The notes beneath the pieces are model-generated. The model made no database searches. It was not told the origin of the DNA and saw only the letters and a list, made by a program, of their open reading frames with translations. DNA of 64,000 bases, taken from positions 3,479,280 to 3,543,279 of the forward strand of contig NW_006494916.1 of the NCBI RefSeq assembly GCF_000471905.2, in the 5' to 3' direction. Of this stretch, positions 25,001-37,379 are shown one piece after another; the stretch's first letter is position 1, and each line of letters starts with the position of its first letter. Made by a program: the position numbers and the translations under genes. The stretch is from Amborella trichopoda (lineage: Eukaryota > Streptophyta > Magnoliopsida > Amborellales > Amborellaceae).

Positions 25001-25450
25001 TTGACAGTAAGGAGCGCATGCAGTGGAAGCGTAGTCTGCAGATTCATCTATAATCTTGGCAAGGAAAACTGGGCAACAGTGAATTGGATATTCAGATATC
25101 TCAAAGGAACATCCAAACTTTATTTGTGCTTTTGGGGAGGTAAACCTTTGTTGTTATAATGGTACACGGATGAAGACTTGGCTAGAGAATTGGACTTCAA
25201 TAAGTCAATCTTGGGATACCTGCTTACTTTTATAGGGAGAGCTGTTACATGGCAATCCAAGTTGCAGAAAGGTGAGAAACTTTTGCAATTAAAGAAAATC
25301 TATACCCACAAGAATACATCGGATATGATGACAAAGACCTTAGTTAGAGATAAGCAAGTGTCATGCAGAAAGATAGATGACATGGGTGCTATTTGAATAC
25401 CTGGTTGATTTGTGAAGGGAAACCTCCCTCTCAAGACTGGAGGGGGAGAT
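22094..25450 (+). mobile_element. Internal region of a deleted Ty1/copia retrotransposon
   Basis: It begins with a PBS-like tggtatcaaagcc (22094-22106; initiator Met tRNA type, one mismatch) and ends with the polypurine tract ggagggggagat (25439-25450). In order it shows a gag UBN2-like part (LHDLYERKTTE near 22875, LLDSLLDSWETLV near 23060), a degenerate zinc knuckle split by a frameshift near 23310, and a protease with WVVDTGVYFHV at about 23470. It continues with LDLWHKRFGHM (about 23860), an integrase start with DDASGKIWVYLMKSKDQVIE (about 24068), and the integrase C-terminal part (GQIPERVW, VFGCNTLVHV, LWDPENMKVI; 24285-24545). A reverse-transcriptase start (KAMQNENKSLHKNHTYDLV) jumps near 24950 straight to the RNase H-side blocks WIFRYLKGTSKLYL and YTDEDLA. 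The catalytic core of reverse transcriptase, including the YVDD region, and much of integrase are missing. It cannot move by itself. Confidence 0.85.
22430..22572. repeat. ~23-bp tandem repeat inside the copia leader/gag
   Basis: About six degenerate units of ggatagcttaaccgacggt type. They lie between the PBS and the gag-like frame and may reflect replication slippage in the element. Confidence 0.8.
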
Positions 25451-26117
25451 TGTTGGGAGAGTCCGTCCCATGAGGGAGGACTTCCTTGAAACATACTCTT
25501 TTATTATAAGGGCAATTTTGAAAAGATAAAAAGATGACTTGTTGATCAAGTCATTATCCCATGGAATTGGGAAGTCTCACGTGATTGTTATAGGTAGATA
25601 TTTCTTCTTATCTCTTACTTAAAAAACAATAGAGATGAACCATCTTTTAAGAGGGTATGCATTATTCCTTCCATAATGGTCTTATCCCATTGGTCCATAC
25701 AAAGGTAAACACGTGAGTAGGTTGAAGGCCTTCTTTAAAGTAATATCCTCATGTAGTCCCCACATGAGATGATATAAGGATAAATAAAGTGGTCAAAGAT
25801 TCTACCCATATCTATATTAGAGAGAGAACACAATATAAAAGGCTTCACGTGGGTGGATTGTGTTGCTATCTTGGTTGGTTGTCTCTCCCTACCTTGGGCC
25901 TCTTCTTTTGGCGTGCCTCTTATTGGTGAATTGAAAAATACAGAGAGCTTTCTTTGAGAGTGAAGAAGAAGAAAAAGAAGAGAGAGAAAGTTAACCTTCT
26001 CTTAAAGAGAATTAGAAAAAGAGAAGAAAAGAGAGAAACGTGAGAGCCAATGATCTTCTTCTTTAAGCCTTTTCTTTGTAGAGATAATTAATCATGATGA
26101 AATCATAGAAAATTCTT
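25451..26117 (+). mobile_element. 3' LTR of the copia element
   Basis: It starts TGTTGGGAGAGTCC directly after the polypurine tract and has a TATA box TATAAAAG at 25834-25841. It continues into a GA-rich stretch (25960-26040) and then meets the inverted LTR pair, so its right end is estimated. No matching 5' LTR exists upstream of the PBS at 22094. Confidence 0.65.
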
Positions 26118-28672
26118 TAGAAATAGGCTACGAAAATCCCCTAGGCTCAAAAAACTTTGTAGACACCCCATTTTAAAACAGACAAATTCTATGGTTTTTT
26201 TGAACCCATAAGACCACGCTATTTCATTAGACCGCTAAACCATAGACCATCATAATCTATGGTCTCCATCCTATTATCCACACCCAGCAAATATTTTAGT
26301 TTTTACTAGTTATCCATTCCACACCCATAGTTTTTAGTAGTTATCCATTCCACACCGATGGTTTTAGTAGTTATCCATTCTACACTTAGCAATTTAGTAG
26401 TTATCCATTCCACACCCATGGTTTTAGTAGTTATCCATTCTACACCTAGCAAATCCCATAGCTCTTAGTAGTTATTTATTCTACATCCCTATTAGGTCTT
26501 TAAGAGAAAAAAAACTAGCGTGCCCCAGAGAGAAAGTGAGATGTGGTAAAAAGAGGTGGAACGTAGGAGGCTAGGAAGTTTTGAGAGAGAGAAAGAGAGA
26601 GCCCAAAGAAACCTGAGAAATTGTGAGACCAGAAAAACCTAGATTTAGAAAAACCCTAGCTGTAGGCCACTTGCAGCCCTTAGATCTTGAGATCCAACCA
26701 AGCCTTTGCCAAAGCCTGGTTAAAACTTGAAGAGAGACAAAGAGGACGCACGACATAAACTTATCCGGTCTTGATACGGGCAAAGCCTCGAAGCCTAGGG
26801 AGTCCCGGTCTGGTACTTTTTTACTCTTTCTGTATTTCTTTTATGTATTTATTTATTTTTATTAGAATTAAATATGTTTTATTACACTTTATATTGTATT
26901 TCGTGCTTTTGGATCGATGTTGGCTCTGCCATTGATCAGAGAGAGGATCTAGTCATTTTTTAATAGATCTGGTCTCAGATTAGGTCTTGATTTTCCCACT
27001 ATCTATCACTCTTTTCAAAAATCAGTTTTTGGTGTTCAGATCTGAGGGATCTTCCTCATAAAATCTCTCTTATTTGCATCGTAAACAAACCTATAGTGAG
27101 AAAACACTAGAAAGCCGTAGGTGATCTAACCCTTAAGATGACTCTCTAAAACCCTAAATCTCTACAAGCTCCAACAGTTCTAGGAAGCCCTCGACTAAGG
27201 TTTAGGAAATATATTCCCCTAGACAATCTCAACAATTCTTTCAGCAAGGAGAAGGCATGCTCATAAGTACAGCTTGATCGAAGTCCCCAATCCCAGGTGT
27301 CGAGCCCACGGGCCCCAAGTGACAGGTAAGTTTCCTTTCTTTTTTAAAAAAAAAATTATTTTTAATTTATTTTTTTCTAAATTTTCTTGGTTTCTTCCTT
27401 GGTTTTTGCGTGATTTCAAGCCAGCAGTGTAAGCACCAGAGTTTGGAATTGGTGAATCTTTCGTAAGCCCTGAACGGGACCACAACAACGTAGTGGACCC
27501 TAGTCACCTTTTCAAACCTAAAACCCCATATTTAAACTCACCCAATATCCTAAGTAGTCATCCTTGATAGCCCTGAGCCTTATATATATAGGAAACCACC
27601 CCAAACACTAATCTGATAACCGAAAACTTGAAATTGATATCTACAAATCCTAGCCTTTTAGACTCCTTAAAAATCATCCAAATTGGGCTAATTTTCAGCT
27701 TTCCAACGATTCAAGAATCTCCTTAATCCAACTTATGGTTTGAAAGATATGGCCTCAAAAAATTTGTTTGGCAGAAACTCCATCCAGGTCCAAATGCAGG
27801 TCCAGACGGCGATGATCATGTTGTTTATGCCAGAACCTAAACACATTGCGATAGGCGACATCTGAACCAAAAATTTTCCAAATGACTTGGCATGCGTTGT
27901 CCAACGACTCTAACTGAATTTGACCGTAATTTTGAGATAGAATCCATAGATAAACTTCAAAAGCATGTTGAAACCGACTAAGCCTATATAAGGGGTTTAA
28001 TTCGGTCATTCACCTAAACACCCAATTTTAGAGAAAACCCAAGAAATTTTAGAAGCCTAATCCTTCTAGAGATTTAAACCGTAGTTTCCTAACCTGTAAT
28101 TCTTGAGTAAAACCATAGCCTAGGCCATCCTCATCCTAGCCTTACAGCCTTAAGCCTTCAAACCCTAGATCCTAGAAAACATGATCCTAGATCTAGGTTG
28201 CAAAACCCTAATTCAATTTTAACCTCTTTCAACCATCGATAGTCAAGATTTCTAACAAATTTCGAGGGGAGATATCAACAAAATTCAAAGAGAAAGGTGA
28301 AGGCAAGAAGTGTAAATAACTTGCGGTCTTGATGCGGGTGGCATCATCAAATTTGGTTGTCCTGGACTCCTGAGGCTTCGAGGCCTCCCCTGAATCAGCA
28401 CCGGCTGAGTTTATGCCTTGCTTCCTCTTTGGAATGAATAACTACTAAAAACTATGGGTGTGGAATGGATAACTACTAAAAACTACAAGATTTGCTAGGT
28501 GTGGATCATAGGATGGGGACCATGGATTATGGTGGTCTATAGTTTAGGGGTCTATTGAAATAGTGTGGTCCTATGTGTTCAGGAAAAACATGAAATTTGT
28601 CAGTTTTAAAATGGGGTGTCTACAAAGTTTTCTAAGCCTAGGAGATTTTCCTACCCTATTTCCTAGATTATG
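26118..28672. mobile_element. Composite: two LTR-like arms in inverted orientation
   Basis: The left arm 26118-26345 is the reverse complement of the right arm 28440-28672. The left contains TGTAGACACCCC at 26158 and the right ends GGGGTGTCTACA at 28624. The match runs through these termini into flanking ctaggctcaaaaaacttt / aaagttttctaagcctag on both sides. The interior holds LTR-like material: a TATA-like ttatatatatagg near 27580, a second cctataaggg-like site near 27976, and a block at 26660-27060 that is inverted at 37380-37760. No coding region was found. It may be two LTRs of one family inserted head to head, or a large fold-back element. Confidence 0.6.
26305..26490. repeat. ~30-bp minisatellite (tagtagttatccattc), ~6-7 units
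   Basis: Units of type ttttagtagttatccattcc followed by acacccatgg repeat with point differences. Only one to two units are present in the inverted arm at 28440-28470, so the array grew in the left arm after the two arms separated. Confidence 0.9.
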
Positions 28673-29341
28673 GTGGTCTATTGTGGAAGACCAGGAGCTG
28701 TCTATAGAGCTCAACTTGGGAAGCAGTTCTTCTAAGATTAGGATTCCTAGGTTTATCTTCTAGTGATTCTAAACCTATTAGATTAGGATTGTAGAGTTGA
28801 CATGGTCAAAACCTGAACAAATCTGATAGAACACTCTTTTGACCCGAGAACCTATTGAATCCAGCAGTTGTGGTATGGTTCAAATCTAAGGTATTCTAGG
28901 GCTCCATTTAACCATTTATCTAAGGTGTCTATGTTGTTCTAGACTAGACCAGAAAAGATGGATCCTGATCAGATTTGGTTATTGGGTTGGCTTTGGTCTA
29001 TTGTAAGGCTACCTTAAGGATTATGGTCTGATGGGCTAAGGTTTATTCACTAGTATGGTCTTTAAAGCTACATGTTTCTGGAAATTCTCTTAGTCAAAAT
29101 TTCAAGGGTATCTATAATATAGGAGTTCCTTTTTTTTTTTTTCTTTTTCTTTCCCCCTCATTTATTCGAATGGATGAACCAAGGCCTATTGGTAGTGTTT
29201 CTCCAAAATGCAAGCTCCATTTTTGAACTTGCACCCAACTCGGCATTCCACCCATTAAATTTTAAGCCCAAAGCAATGTTATTACTACCCTTAAAAAGAT
29301 GACATTCAAATGGGGTTTATATCTTAAAGCCTTTTGTTGTT
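28673..29341. other. Intergenic, no supported gene
   Basis: It holds a T-rich run at about 29130-29152. A short echo of the LTR arm (gattatggtggtctattgtgg) lies just past 28672. No coding feature was seen. Confidence 0.5.
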
Positions 29342-29725
29342 GAGCAATGATTTCATGCAACGGTTGCATCATACAATAATACGACACTTCCAGAAAATCA
29401 TGTTTGTGTTATTTGTATGACCCAAAATTTGGCACACACACTCTCTTCATCTCAATTATCAATTCCAAAAAAAAAAAAAATTCAATTTTAACCCTAGATT
29501 TGGTCAAAATGAGTCCCTTCCAAAAACGAATCTAGACCATTCATTTGGTGAATTTCAAGACTTTAGCTTTCATAAACTCAAAATCATTTTTTTCTTTGTT
29601 AACATTGTTCATCTAATGATAATAAAGTCATCCAAAAAGGTTGGAATCAAACAAGTAGCCATAATATGATTTTTGAAGGTTGTTGCATGATATTATGATG
29701 TAACCGTTGCATGAAATCATTGCTC
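29342..29725. mobile_element. Mutator-type MITE with perfect 9-bp target duplication
   Basis: The terminal inverted repeats begin GAGCAATGATTTCATGCAAC on the left, with the reverse complement at the right end, and extend about 30 bp. The element is flanked by tttgttgtt at 29333-29341 and the same 9 bases at 29726-29734. A 9-bp duplication is typical of the Mutator superfamily. The length is 384 bp, AT-rich and non-coding. A diverged copy lies at 31299-31844. Confidence 0.88.
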
Positions 29726-29969
29726 TTTGTTGTTTCCTTGTTTTCGTAAACTAAATTTGTTCTTCATACACAATGTTTTTGCGCATTTTCCTTTTTCCCT
29801 AGTGCATTAGGTCTCTATCTAAGAATTAGCTGTGTGAGAATAAACCAATAAATTTATGGTCGTTTGGATCCTTGGTATGCATACTCAGATTTTGCATACT
29901 CAGCTCATCTATCTAATGGCGAAAGTTGGTAGGTGACTGTTTTCCCTCAAATTACATTTGGGATGAAGT

Positions 29970-30345
29970 TTTTATAAAGCTTGGGCTTTATGAAAACAAA
30001 ATAAAGCCTCACCTCATATCTTCATTTGAAAAGCACCTTCGGTAACAGAAATCTCTACGATAGATCAAAGATCAATTTATCACAATGACAATAAAATTTG
30101 AAACGAAAATAATGATACAGATCTTGCAGATCTATAAAAAGTTATTTTTAGGGTGAAATGGATGGTCTAGATAATTTGTTACAATATATATTATTTTTAG
30201 AGCTAAAAATCTTAATTTTTTTCACAACCATAATGTTTAAGCGGAGATGATCATGTAGAGGTTTTCCGATGCTTGAATTGCAATTTACAATCAGTTATGA
30301 TGTGAGGCTTTACTTATTTTAACTGCAGCCCAATCAAACAATTTT
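29970..30345. mobile_element. MITE, aaagcctcac subfamily
   Basis: The inverted ends are gggctttatgaaaac...aataaagcctcac on the left and gtgaggctttact...ctgcagcccaatc on the right. The interior shows gatggtctagataatttg and aagcggagatgatcatg blocks shared with the other MITEs here. It is the inverse-oriented relative of 15505-15830. Confidence 0.6.
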
Positions 30346-31298
30346 CCTTTTATTTGGGGCGCAAGCTGCTGTTTAACTTTTCTCTTTTCTATTGTTGTTG
30401 TTTCATATATGATCTTACTATATTAATTACATGACTATAATATAATTACTATAACAAAATATAGTATAATATAATACAATTAGTAAAATGCAATGCAATA
30501 AATTATATTTAGTTATTTACATATTTATTAAAATATATGATATATACTATTCTATATAGAACATAAGAACAATGATGAAAGTACTTATCCTAATAACCAG
30601 TTTCTGACGTGACCATGGTTTGGTATAATCAAGCTACTGTCTGCACTGCTCCCTGTGAGTATAAATCCGTATTAGACATTTTAAAACTCGGTTGAATCAA
30701 CTCCACGCGGCCCCACTAAATAAGTCCCAATAACTTGCCAAGGCAAAATCTATTTACAAAATTAGGGAAACACAAAAGGTATTAATACAAGAAGATCATA
30801 ATTACTTCTAGCCATTAAAAGTCAAATTGGGTGGCACTCTAGTCAATGGCACTCTTACAGTCATCCAATTTGAAATCTAATTGATAAGAGTGATTGTAGC
30901 TAAATTGTACCAAAAGTAAATAGTTTATTTATAAACTTTTTATCTACAAAAATATCAAGAAAATTATATATTTTTATCAAATCACTATAAATATATTTAT
31001 ATATAATCATAATACTTTTTATGATGATTTGTAAATTTTTATTATTATGTGCACTATTTTTCTATTGTTTTTTATTTTTTTCAATCATTTAAAGCCCTAC
31101 ATCATTTTCTATATACTTCTGTTCACCCTACATGCAATAAATGATGCACACTTACAATCAATTACTTTTTAATACTGATTTTTATTTTTTACTTTTTTGT
31201 ATTTTTTTTATTTTTTGGCCCTTCTTGGGATCATGCAAGATTTAGGCCTAGCCCACTTGAAATGCTTGAGTTATTAAGCCCGGTGACCTTGACGCATA
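30346..31298. other. AT-rich intergenic, no supported gene
   Basis: Tracts such as atatagtataatataatac near 30460 and long T runs near 31060-31220 dominate. Nothing coding was seen. Confidence 0.55.
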
Positions 31299-31844
31299 GG
31301 GAAATGATCTAATGCAACGGTTGTATAGTAGTATAATGCAACCACACCTCTAGAAAACCATATTTTTAGCATTTGTATGACCCTAAATTTTGTACATACA
31401 TTCTCTTCATCCTCATAATCAATCCTATGAAAAGAAATTTTCAATTTGCACCCTAGATATGGCCAAAATTAGTACCCATCCAACAATGAATCTCGACTAT
31501 CCATTTGGTGAATTTCAAGATCTAGGTCTTAACAAATTCAAAATTATTTTTTTATTTTTAATAATTATTAATCAAATGATGATAACGCTATATAAAAATT
31601 TTGGGAATAAAAAAATCCTTTTGAGTCCTATATCTAACCATCTCAATAAGATGGACGGCTTATATTAATTGGGCTAGAATAAAAACTTTCTAGAGAATTT
31701 TTTCAAAATTTTATTTTTTGTAATTGTTCTTCATAATGAAAAGAGTGTACATTTAAAAATTCGTGTCAAAAAAATTGCTCTAACATAGTTTTTGAAGATG
31801 GTTGCATTATACTACTGTACAACCGTTGCATAAAATCATTCCCC
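31299..31844. mobile_element. Second, longer copy of the Mutator-type MITE
   Basis: The left end gggaaatgatctaatgcaac and the right end gttgcataaaatcattcccc are inverted repeats. They match the family at 29342-29725, as does the interior (cctctagaaaacca, catttgtatgaccc, atttggtgaatttcaagat). It is about 160 bp longer than the first copy, by extra sequence around 31590-31760. No 9-bp duplication could be found, so it is older or its ends are eroded. Confidence 0.75.
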
Positions 31845-33402
31845 TTTTATATGATATTTGTATTAAAGTATATTTTTGACAAGGCTCTGTTATATCTTGA
31901 AGTTTGTGGAAACCTCAATACAACACCGACAAGATCCAAGAGTAATCTAGGTGCAACATAAAGAAGGCCAGGGAGAAATATTAGATGTCGTTTACAAGAC
32001 AAAAAGCCAAGGTGCAAGCAGGATTAAGCCTACTCGTTGACCCGATGGGTAAACCCAACTCAAGTCCAGCTCTGGACAAGGTTTTGGACCCTGTGCATTA
32101 GGTCTAGGTCTACTTGACCTATCCTCAACCAAGTCCAGGTGTGGTTTGAAACATGATATATGCATATGCAATATATATGAACTCGAATTTAAATATATAT
32201 TAAAAATTTATACATCAGACTTATAATATTTAATAATTTGACCCTATCATGGCCGGTCCCAAGCGAGTCATGCTAGTCCAAAGTCCAAAGAAAGGATAAG
32301 AATTGTATTAGGTTGGCAACCAGTATAAAACTTTTGCTACATCTACAATGCTAGGAGGTTTCATGTAACTTATGTATTGTACCGGTACCCATGTGCAGTG
32401 AGAAATGAGCAAGAGTTAGCTAGGGCGTTTCTTGAAAGCGTCATGCCACAACTACTCTTGATTGCAATGATAGGTAAGGGTTCGATATGGTGACTATAGT
32501 CTAACTGAAGATATAGCACTTGATATAGTAGAGTGGTGAAACATAATTCTTGTAACTAGCCCCAAGTAATTGTGATAACTCTCAGAAGATGATAATGATG
32601 ATGATTTGTCTATAGGGCAACTCCGATAAGATCTCAAATGAAAAGTCCCTAATTTAATGTTTAAAACGAGTTAAAAATAAAAATCGGTAAACAGCCAATT
32701 TCAAAACAGGTGTCTGCATTTATATATCTAATAATTTATTGTATCTCAACTCTGATTGAACGTGATTTGTTTGATTACGCCTAATTCCACCTCCCATTGA
32801 GTAGACCTGATAGGTATAGATTCTTATAATGTGTTATTTGGCTTTGACCGTTATAATGTTATATGACATATACTTATAGAAAGTTTTACATTTAGGTTTA
32901 TCTCTGGAAAAGTTGTTTTTACATTATTTAAATTGAAAAGTTAACTATTTAAATGATATTATAGATAAAACAAGATAAGTACCAAACAATTAACAAAAAT
33001 AACTTTATCAGGAGTTATTTATTCATCATCACAAGGAATTATCCCTTTTTACTTGCATTTGCCACGTGACAGTGAGATAGAAGAGTTTCCACGAAGCGCA
33101 TGAGTGCTTTCCCTATTGTTATGGACATAATACAACTCGAACAATATCAACTTTTGAGTGTATTATGGATAAATAGTTTGCTTTACCAAAAGCAAAAGTT
33201 AAATCTGTGTAAGCAACATCAAAGAAAATACAACGAAAACATAATTTTTCAGTTTATTTTAAGTAGGAATTTGCTTTACAATGGAAAAGGTGTTTGCAAA
33301 TGAAAAGAAATACAATTGAAGTTTGTGTGGACTTTCAAAAGAGAAAGAGATACGCTTTTAGTTGAGGATGGTTTCTCCAAATCTAAATGGAGGACCAATA
33401 AA
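31845..33402. other. Intergenic with a partial hAT-like remnant
   Basis: 32030-32290 contains gacccgatgggtaaaccca, aggtctaggtctacttgacc and a tail ggccggtccc, similar in style to the element at 35098-35405. The rest, including the frame at 33100-33303, shows no recognised gene. 32560-32720 looks like more LTR debris (aaaacaggtgtctgca). Confidence 0.4.
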
Positions 33403-33776
33403 GGGTGGCAATGGGCCAGCCCGGGCCAAGACTTCCTTGGCTTTGGCCCTGGCCCGCCTTTGTGCCCGAGGGCAAGGCGGGAAGCCGGGCCAAAAACAAA
33501 TGAAAAAAAATCATAAAAAAAAAGAAAAAGAAAGCAAGAGGACCTGGGCCAAAACAAATGAAGAAAAATTAAAAGAAAAAAAACAAGAAAACAGGAGGAC
33601 TGGGCTGGGCCTAACCAGGCAAAGCCAAAAACAATAAAAAAATTAGAAGAAGAATTAAGAAAAAAAAAAAAGGTTGGGCCGGGTTGATCAGGGCCTACAC
33701 TGGCCCTAGCCTTGCCTTGGGCCGTATTTTGTAGCCCAGGCCCTAACTTTTTATAGCAGGCCTGACCGTGCCAACC
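33403..33776. mobile_element. hAT-like non-autonomous element (GGGCC-rich)
   Basis: The left end gggtggcaatgggccagccc and the right end, reverse complement ggttggcacggtcaggcc, are imperfect inverted repeats. GGGCC/GGCCC blocks lie at both ends with an A-rich middle. Plant hAT MITEs often have gggtggcaa-type ends. No 8-bp target duplication was established. Confidence 0.5.
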
Positions 33777-34202
33777 GGGCTTCGGCGACTACAAAAGGAT
33801 CAATATTATTGGAAAGAATGACTTTAATGTAAGGGGTTCACATATGAAATTGCATGTCATGACTAAGCCTCACTCTCCATCAAACTTGATAAACGCTTCA
33901 CTAGGGTTAAGGCAACCTTGGTAATAGATGAACCATGGTTATCACTATTTTTCAATGCTTTATGGATACCCGTAAATTTCCACTCTAAGTGATTCACTGG
34001 GTGGGCCCCACATTTACTAACAGGCATCAATTATCATTGTCGTGGTGATCAAGGGTGGAGATTACGCCCAGCACAATTGATCATTTCCTTTGAAGTCTCA
34101 CTATTTTTAGATGCATCTCAGTTCTCTATCAATCAAGTTTAATGTATATTATTTTCGAGTGAGTGCCGTGAATATCATATTTTGGATAAGTTTTTGGGTG
34201 TG
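33777..34202. other. Intergenic, nothing recognised
   Basis: Plain unique-looking sequence with no open frame of note and no repeat that I could match elsewhere in the window. Confidence 0.5.
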
Positions 34203-34583
34203 GTTTCCATAAGGTTGCAACCTTAAGCGATCCAATTAAGCCACACCTTCAAATTTTATCATAACATATAATTTTGATGTAAAATATTTTTAGGATTATC
34301 TCAAAATCTATTTTTCTATCTAATTATAAAATTTAAAATTTAAAAAATGGTTAAAATCAAGTAGATCTATAAACATATGCAAATGTTGAAAATGGACTGT
34401 CTAGATAATATGTTCTAAAATGTATTATTTTTGGCAATTAAAATCTTTTTATATTTCATAGTCATACATCTCGTGTTGAGATGAACAATTAGAGGCTTTT
34501 TCAATATTAAAAAAACCATTTTCATTAGATTTTTGAGATGCATCCGTAGTTCTATATTTTAAAGTTGCAACCTTATATAAACT
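34203..34583. mobile_element. MITE with aaggttgcaacctta termini
   Basis: The left end ggtttccataaggttgcaac and the right end gttgcaaccttatataaac are inverted. The interior shares tagatctataaaca, ggactgtctagataat and gttgagatgaacaattag with the gagcctcg MITE family. It seems a sister subfamily. A short piece of its right end recurs at 20100-20180. Confidence 0.65.
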
Positions 34584-35097
34584 TTTTCTTTAGTTTTTAT
34601 ATTTTTAGGGCATGATTTATTTCTTTGATTAAAGGACAAATAACTATTTCAAGTATTCCAAAAATGAATAAAGAGATGTTTGAGGGGCATGAATTATTTC
34701 TAAGGTTTTATGTTTTTTTGTAAAAATGATTTATAAGATTTACTTAGACCGTGAGAATTTTTATTTTTAGGGTGAGTCCTTGAGGATAGGGCCTAAACCG
34801 TTGATAAAAATTGAGCTTAGGATGTAGGGTTGCAAATCATCAAACACAAACCAATTAAGCCCGGGCTCTTTTCCTAGATTGTGGGATTTTCACCTGGGAA
34901 AATATAGCATGTACATGGGGTGCATGCAATACGGTAACCACGGCGACCTCCACCTTCCGTACATGATAATAAAGGGTGGCGATGTACTGCTCATGGGTTC
35001 ATGTATATCGTCAAGAAGCATAGTTACCCTAAAGCATTTATCGACATATTATATGTCATGGTGCAATGCCTTGCGCCAAACACATCCATATATCAGT
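34584..35097. other. Intergenic, nothing recognised
   Basis: A-rich in its first half. The short frame at 34879-35148 has no family signature. Confidence 0.5.
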
Positions 35098-35405
35098 AGG
35101 AGTACTAATTGGGTCAGGTTGACCCATAGACCTGACAGGTTGATCTAACACGGGTCGTAGTTATTGGACCCAGTGGGTCTGGTGCGGGTCCAAATGACGT
35201 AGACTCAACCTGGCTTAGGTCTAGGTCCATCTTGGAATATTATTTACATATTTATATGTATATAACAAAATTCGTTCTTCTTTTATCAAGACACAAACCA
35301 GGTAGGTCAGATCTGGATCCAACGACCTAAACCCAACAAGGTCCAAGTCCAACTAGGACCCAACCGGGTCAACTCAAACCATACCCGTCCCTTTAACACC
35401 CCTAT
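35098..35405. mobile_element. hAT-like non-autonomous element (GGGTC-rich)
   Basis: The ends carry gggtcaggttgaccc and the inverted gacccaaccgggtcaactc. The far end runs into acacccct. GGGTC/GACCC words alternate through both arms with a short AT middle. It is similar in build to 33403-33776 but with a different repeat word. Confidence 0.4.
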
Positions 35406-36342
35406 TATCAAATACTAGGTACTATCATAAAAATTTTGACACATTTAGAATTTGCATTGAGAGTAATCAAAATTTGTGATCTCTACCAATGTTTTTAGGA
35501 TCAAAACAGCGATCAAACCAGTGAGAGGAGTGGTAGAGTCCAAACAAGTTTAAATGAAAATATAAAAAATTACAAGTAATTAAAAAAATTACACACAATT
35601 GTTTGATTAATCGAACTAGTCAAAACCAACCAATCAGATCAAACATGCTGACCAGACATTGGTTTTAACATGTTTTCTATCAATCACAGCTTTTACTTTG
35701 GACTAAACCAACCAACACACCAATTAGTGGCCCAACAATTCCGACCGGCCTATCCACTCGACTCTTGATAATGAAAGTCTATGCTACTCTCTATACATGA
35801 AAATATCTCTACATACATACCTCCACACATATGAAGGTATTCATGTTGTCCCATTTTGAGACCATCCCTCTTAATGAGTGAGGATTAAGCACTAAATACC
35901 GACCATCAAAAATAGAAAGATGGTTGCATAGTGATGCATGGCATTTATGAACTCATTACAAGCGCATGCAAAATTAATCACTCCTGCCATGACTTGTCAA
36001 GGGGAAACCTAAAGGGAAAGGAAATAAAGAGGTGAAGATGAATATATGTCTATCTACTAAATAAAGCAGTAAGAGAGGTTTAAAAACATTTAAATTGAAC
36101 CCTAGGACCAGCACCTATCAAGAAGATGATGAGTACACAACACATAGTTAGAGAGTGATCTTTCATACTAACAGGACTAACCCATAATATTCATGCCTCA
36201 AACCAGAGCACTAGAGCTTACTAGTTTTAGCAAGAATTTGACCTATGGGGTCTTTCTGAAAGTTATAACCCCTCCACGCAAACAAACAGGAGGCCCATGT
36301 GGGTCTGTTTTTTTGCAACCTGTGTGCAATAACCTAGAAAGA
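35406..36342. other. Intergenic, nothing recognised
   Basis: No open frame with a family signature and no repeat matched elsewhere in the window. Confidence 0.5.
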
Positions 36343-36625
36343 GAGAGAAACCCAACAGCCTAAAAATGGAAGAAAACCTCAGTACACCTCAGATGAAAGA
36401 GAAAGTCTAGAGAGAGAAACCCAAGAGCCCAAAAAAAGGGTGAAAAATCAGTACACCCCAGATGAGGGAGAAAGTCTAGAGAGAGAAACCCAACAGCCGA
36501 AAAAGAGAAAAATCAGTGCATCTCAGATGAAAGAGAAAGTTTAGAGAGAAACCCATAGCCCAAAAAAGGGAGAAAAAATCAGTACACCTCAGATGAAAGA
36601 GAAAGTCTAGAGCGAGAAACCACCT
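36343..36625. repeat. ~69-bp tandem repeat, 4 copies
   Basis: Units begin gagagaaaccca and continue through a caaaaaagg block, cagtacacctcagatgaaag and agaaagtctaga. Starts lie at about 36343, 36412, 36481 and 36544, with a partial unit at 36612. Copies differ by small indels. Confidence 0.9.
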
Positions 36626-37379
36626 TCAAAAGATGGAGAGAGAAGCACAGTTGTTCTTTAGAGAGAGAAAGTGCGATTTATGTTGAGCTCTTTTTAGAAG
36701 AGCATGTGCAGGAGGTAATGAATGTCCATGCAGATGCAGTAGCAATAGCAGATGCCGCCTCGGACTATACAAGGCTGAGTACCCAAAACACCCTCACGCT
36801 CAAATGCATCTAAAGATATAAAAGAATTACCACTAAGCCCTCAGTTTTGGTACTCGCTCTAAAACTTCTCCAGGATTAAAAAATATTATTTAAATTCCCA
36901 ATCTAAAGAAACAGTCTAATCGGAGGCGAATCAACAATCTAGATCAGTCCAGCATGTGACTTCCTCCTTATCTAGGTTTAAAGCATTGATCTTGACCAAT
37001 CAAACCCAAGCCCAAACACTTTCTAAATTTAAGGTTTGAAAATAGATTTCAACAGAAAGACAGTGTCAGCAAAAACTAGTGTTTTAAAACTCAATGATTT
37101 CTGATCTGGCGAGGTATCAATTAATACCAAATCGGTTTCAAGATGGTAAAGGTTTTAGTCAGGTCCTCTTGCCCCCCTTTCCCCTTGAAAAAAAAGGAAG
37201 AAAAAGAAAAGGCCCCTACATATTTTTTTCCTTTTTTTTTAAATGCTTATTCATATTTTCTTAGGTCTCCTTCAAATCCTAGCCCCATAAACCCCAATTC
37301 TAATTTTTATTTTATTTCATGTTATTCACAACTTGAACCAGAGCATACCTTCATGTGAAGATCGCTCGATTCAACAATA
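36626..37379. other. Intergenic, nothing recognised
   Basis: It holds a 71-codon frame at 37143-37358 with no family signature. It may be part of the LTR element that ends at 38305. Confidence 0.4.
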
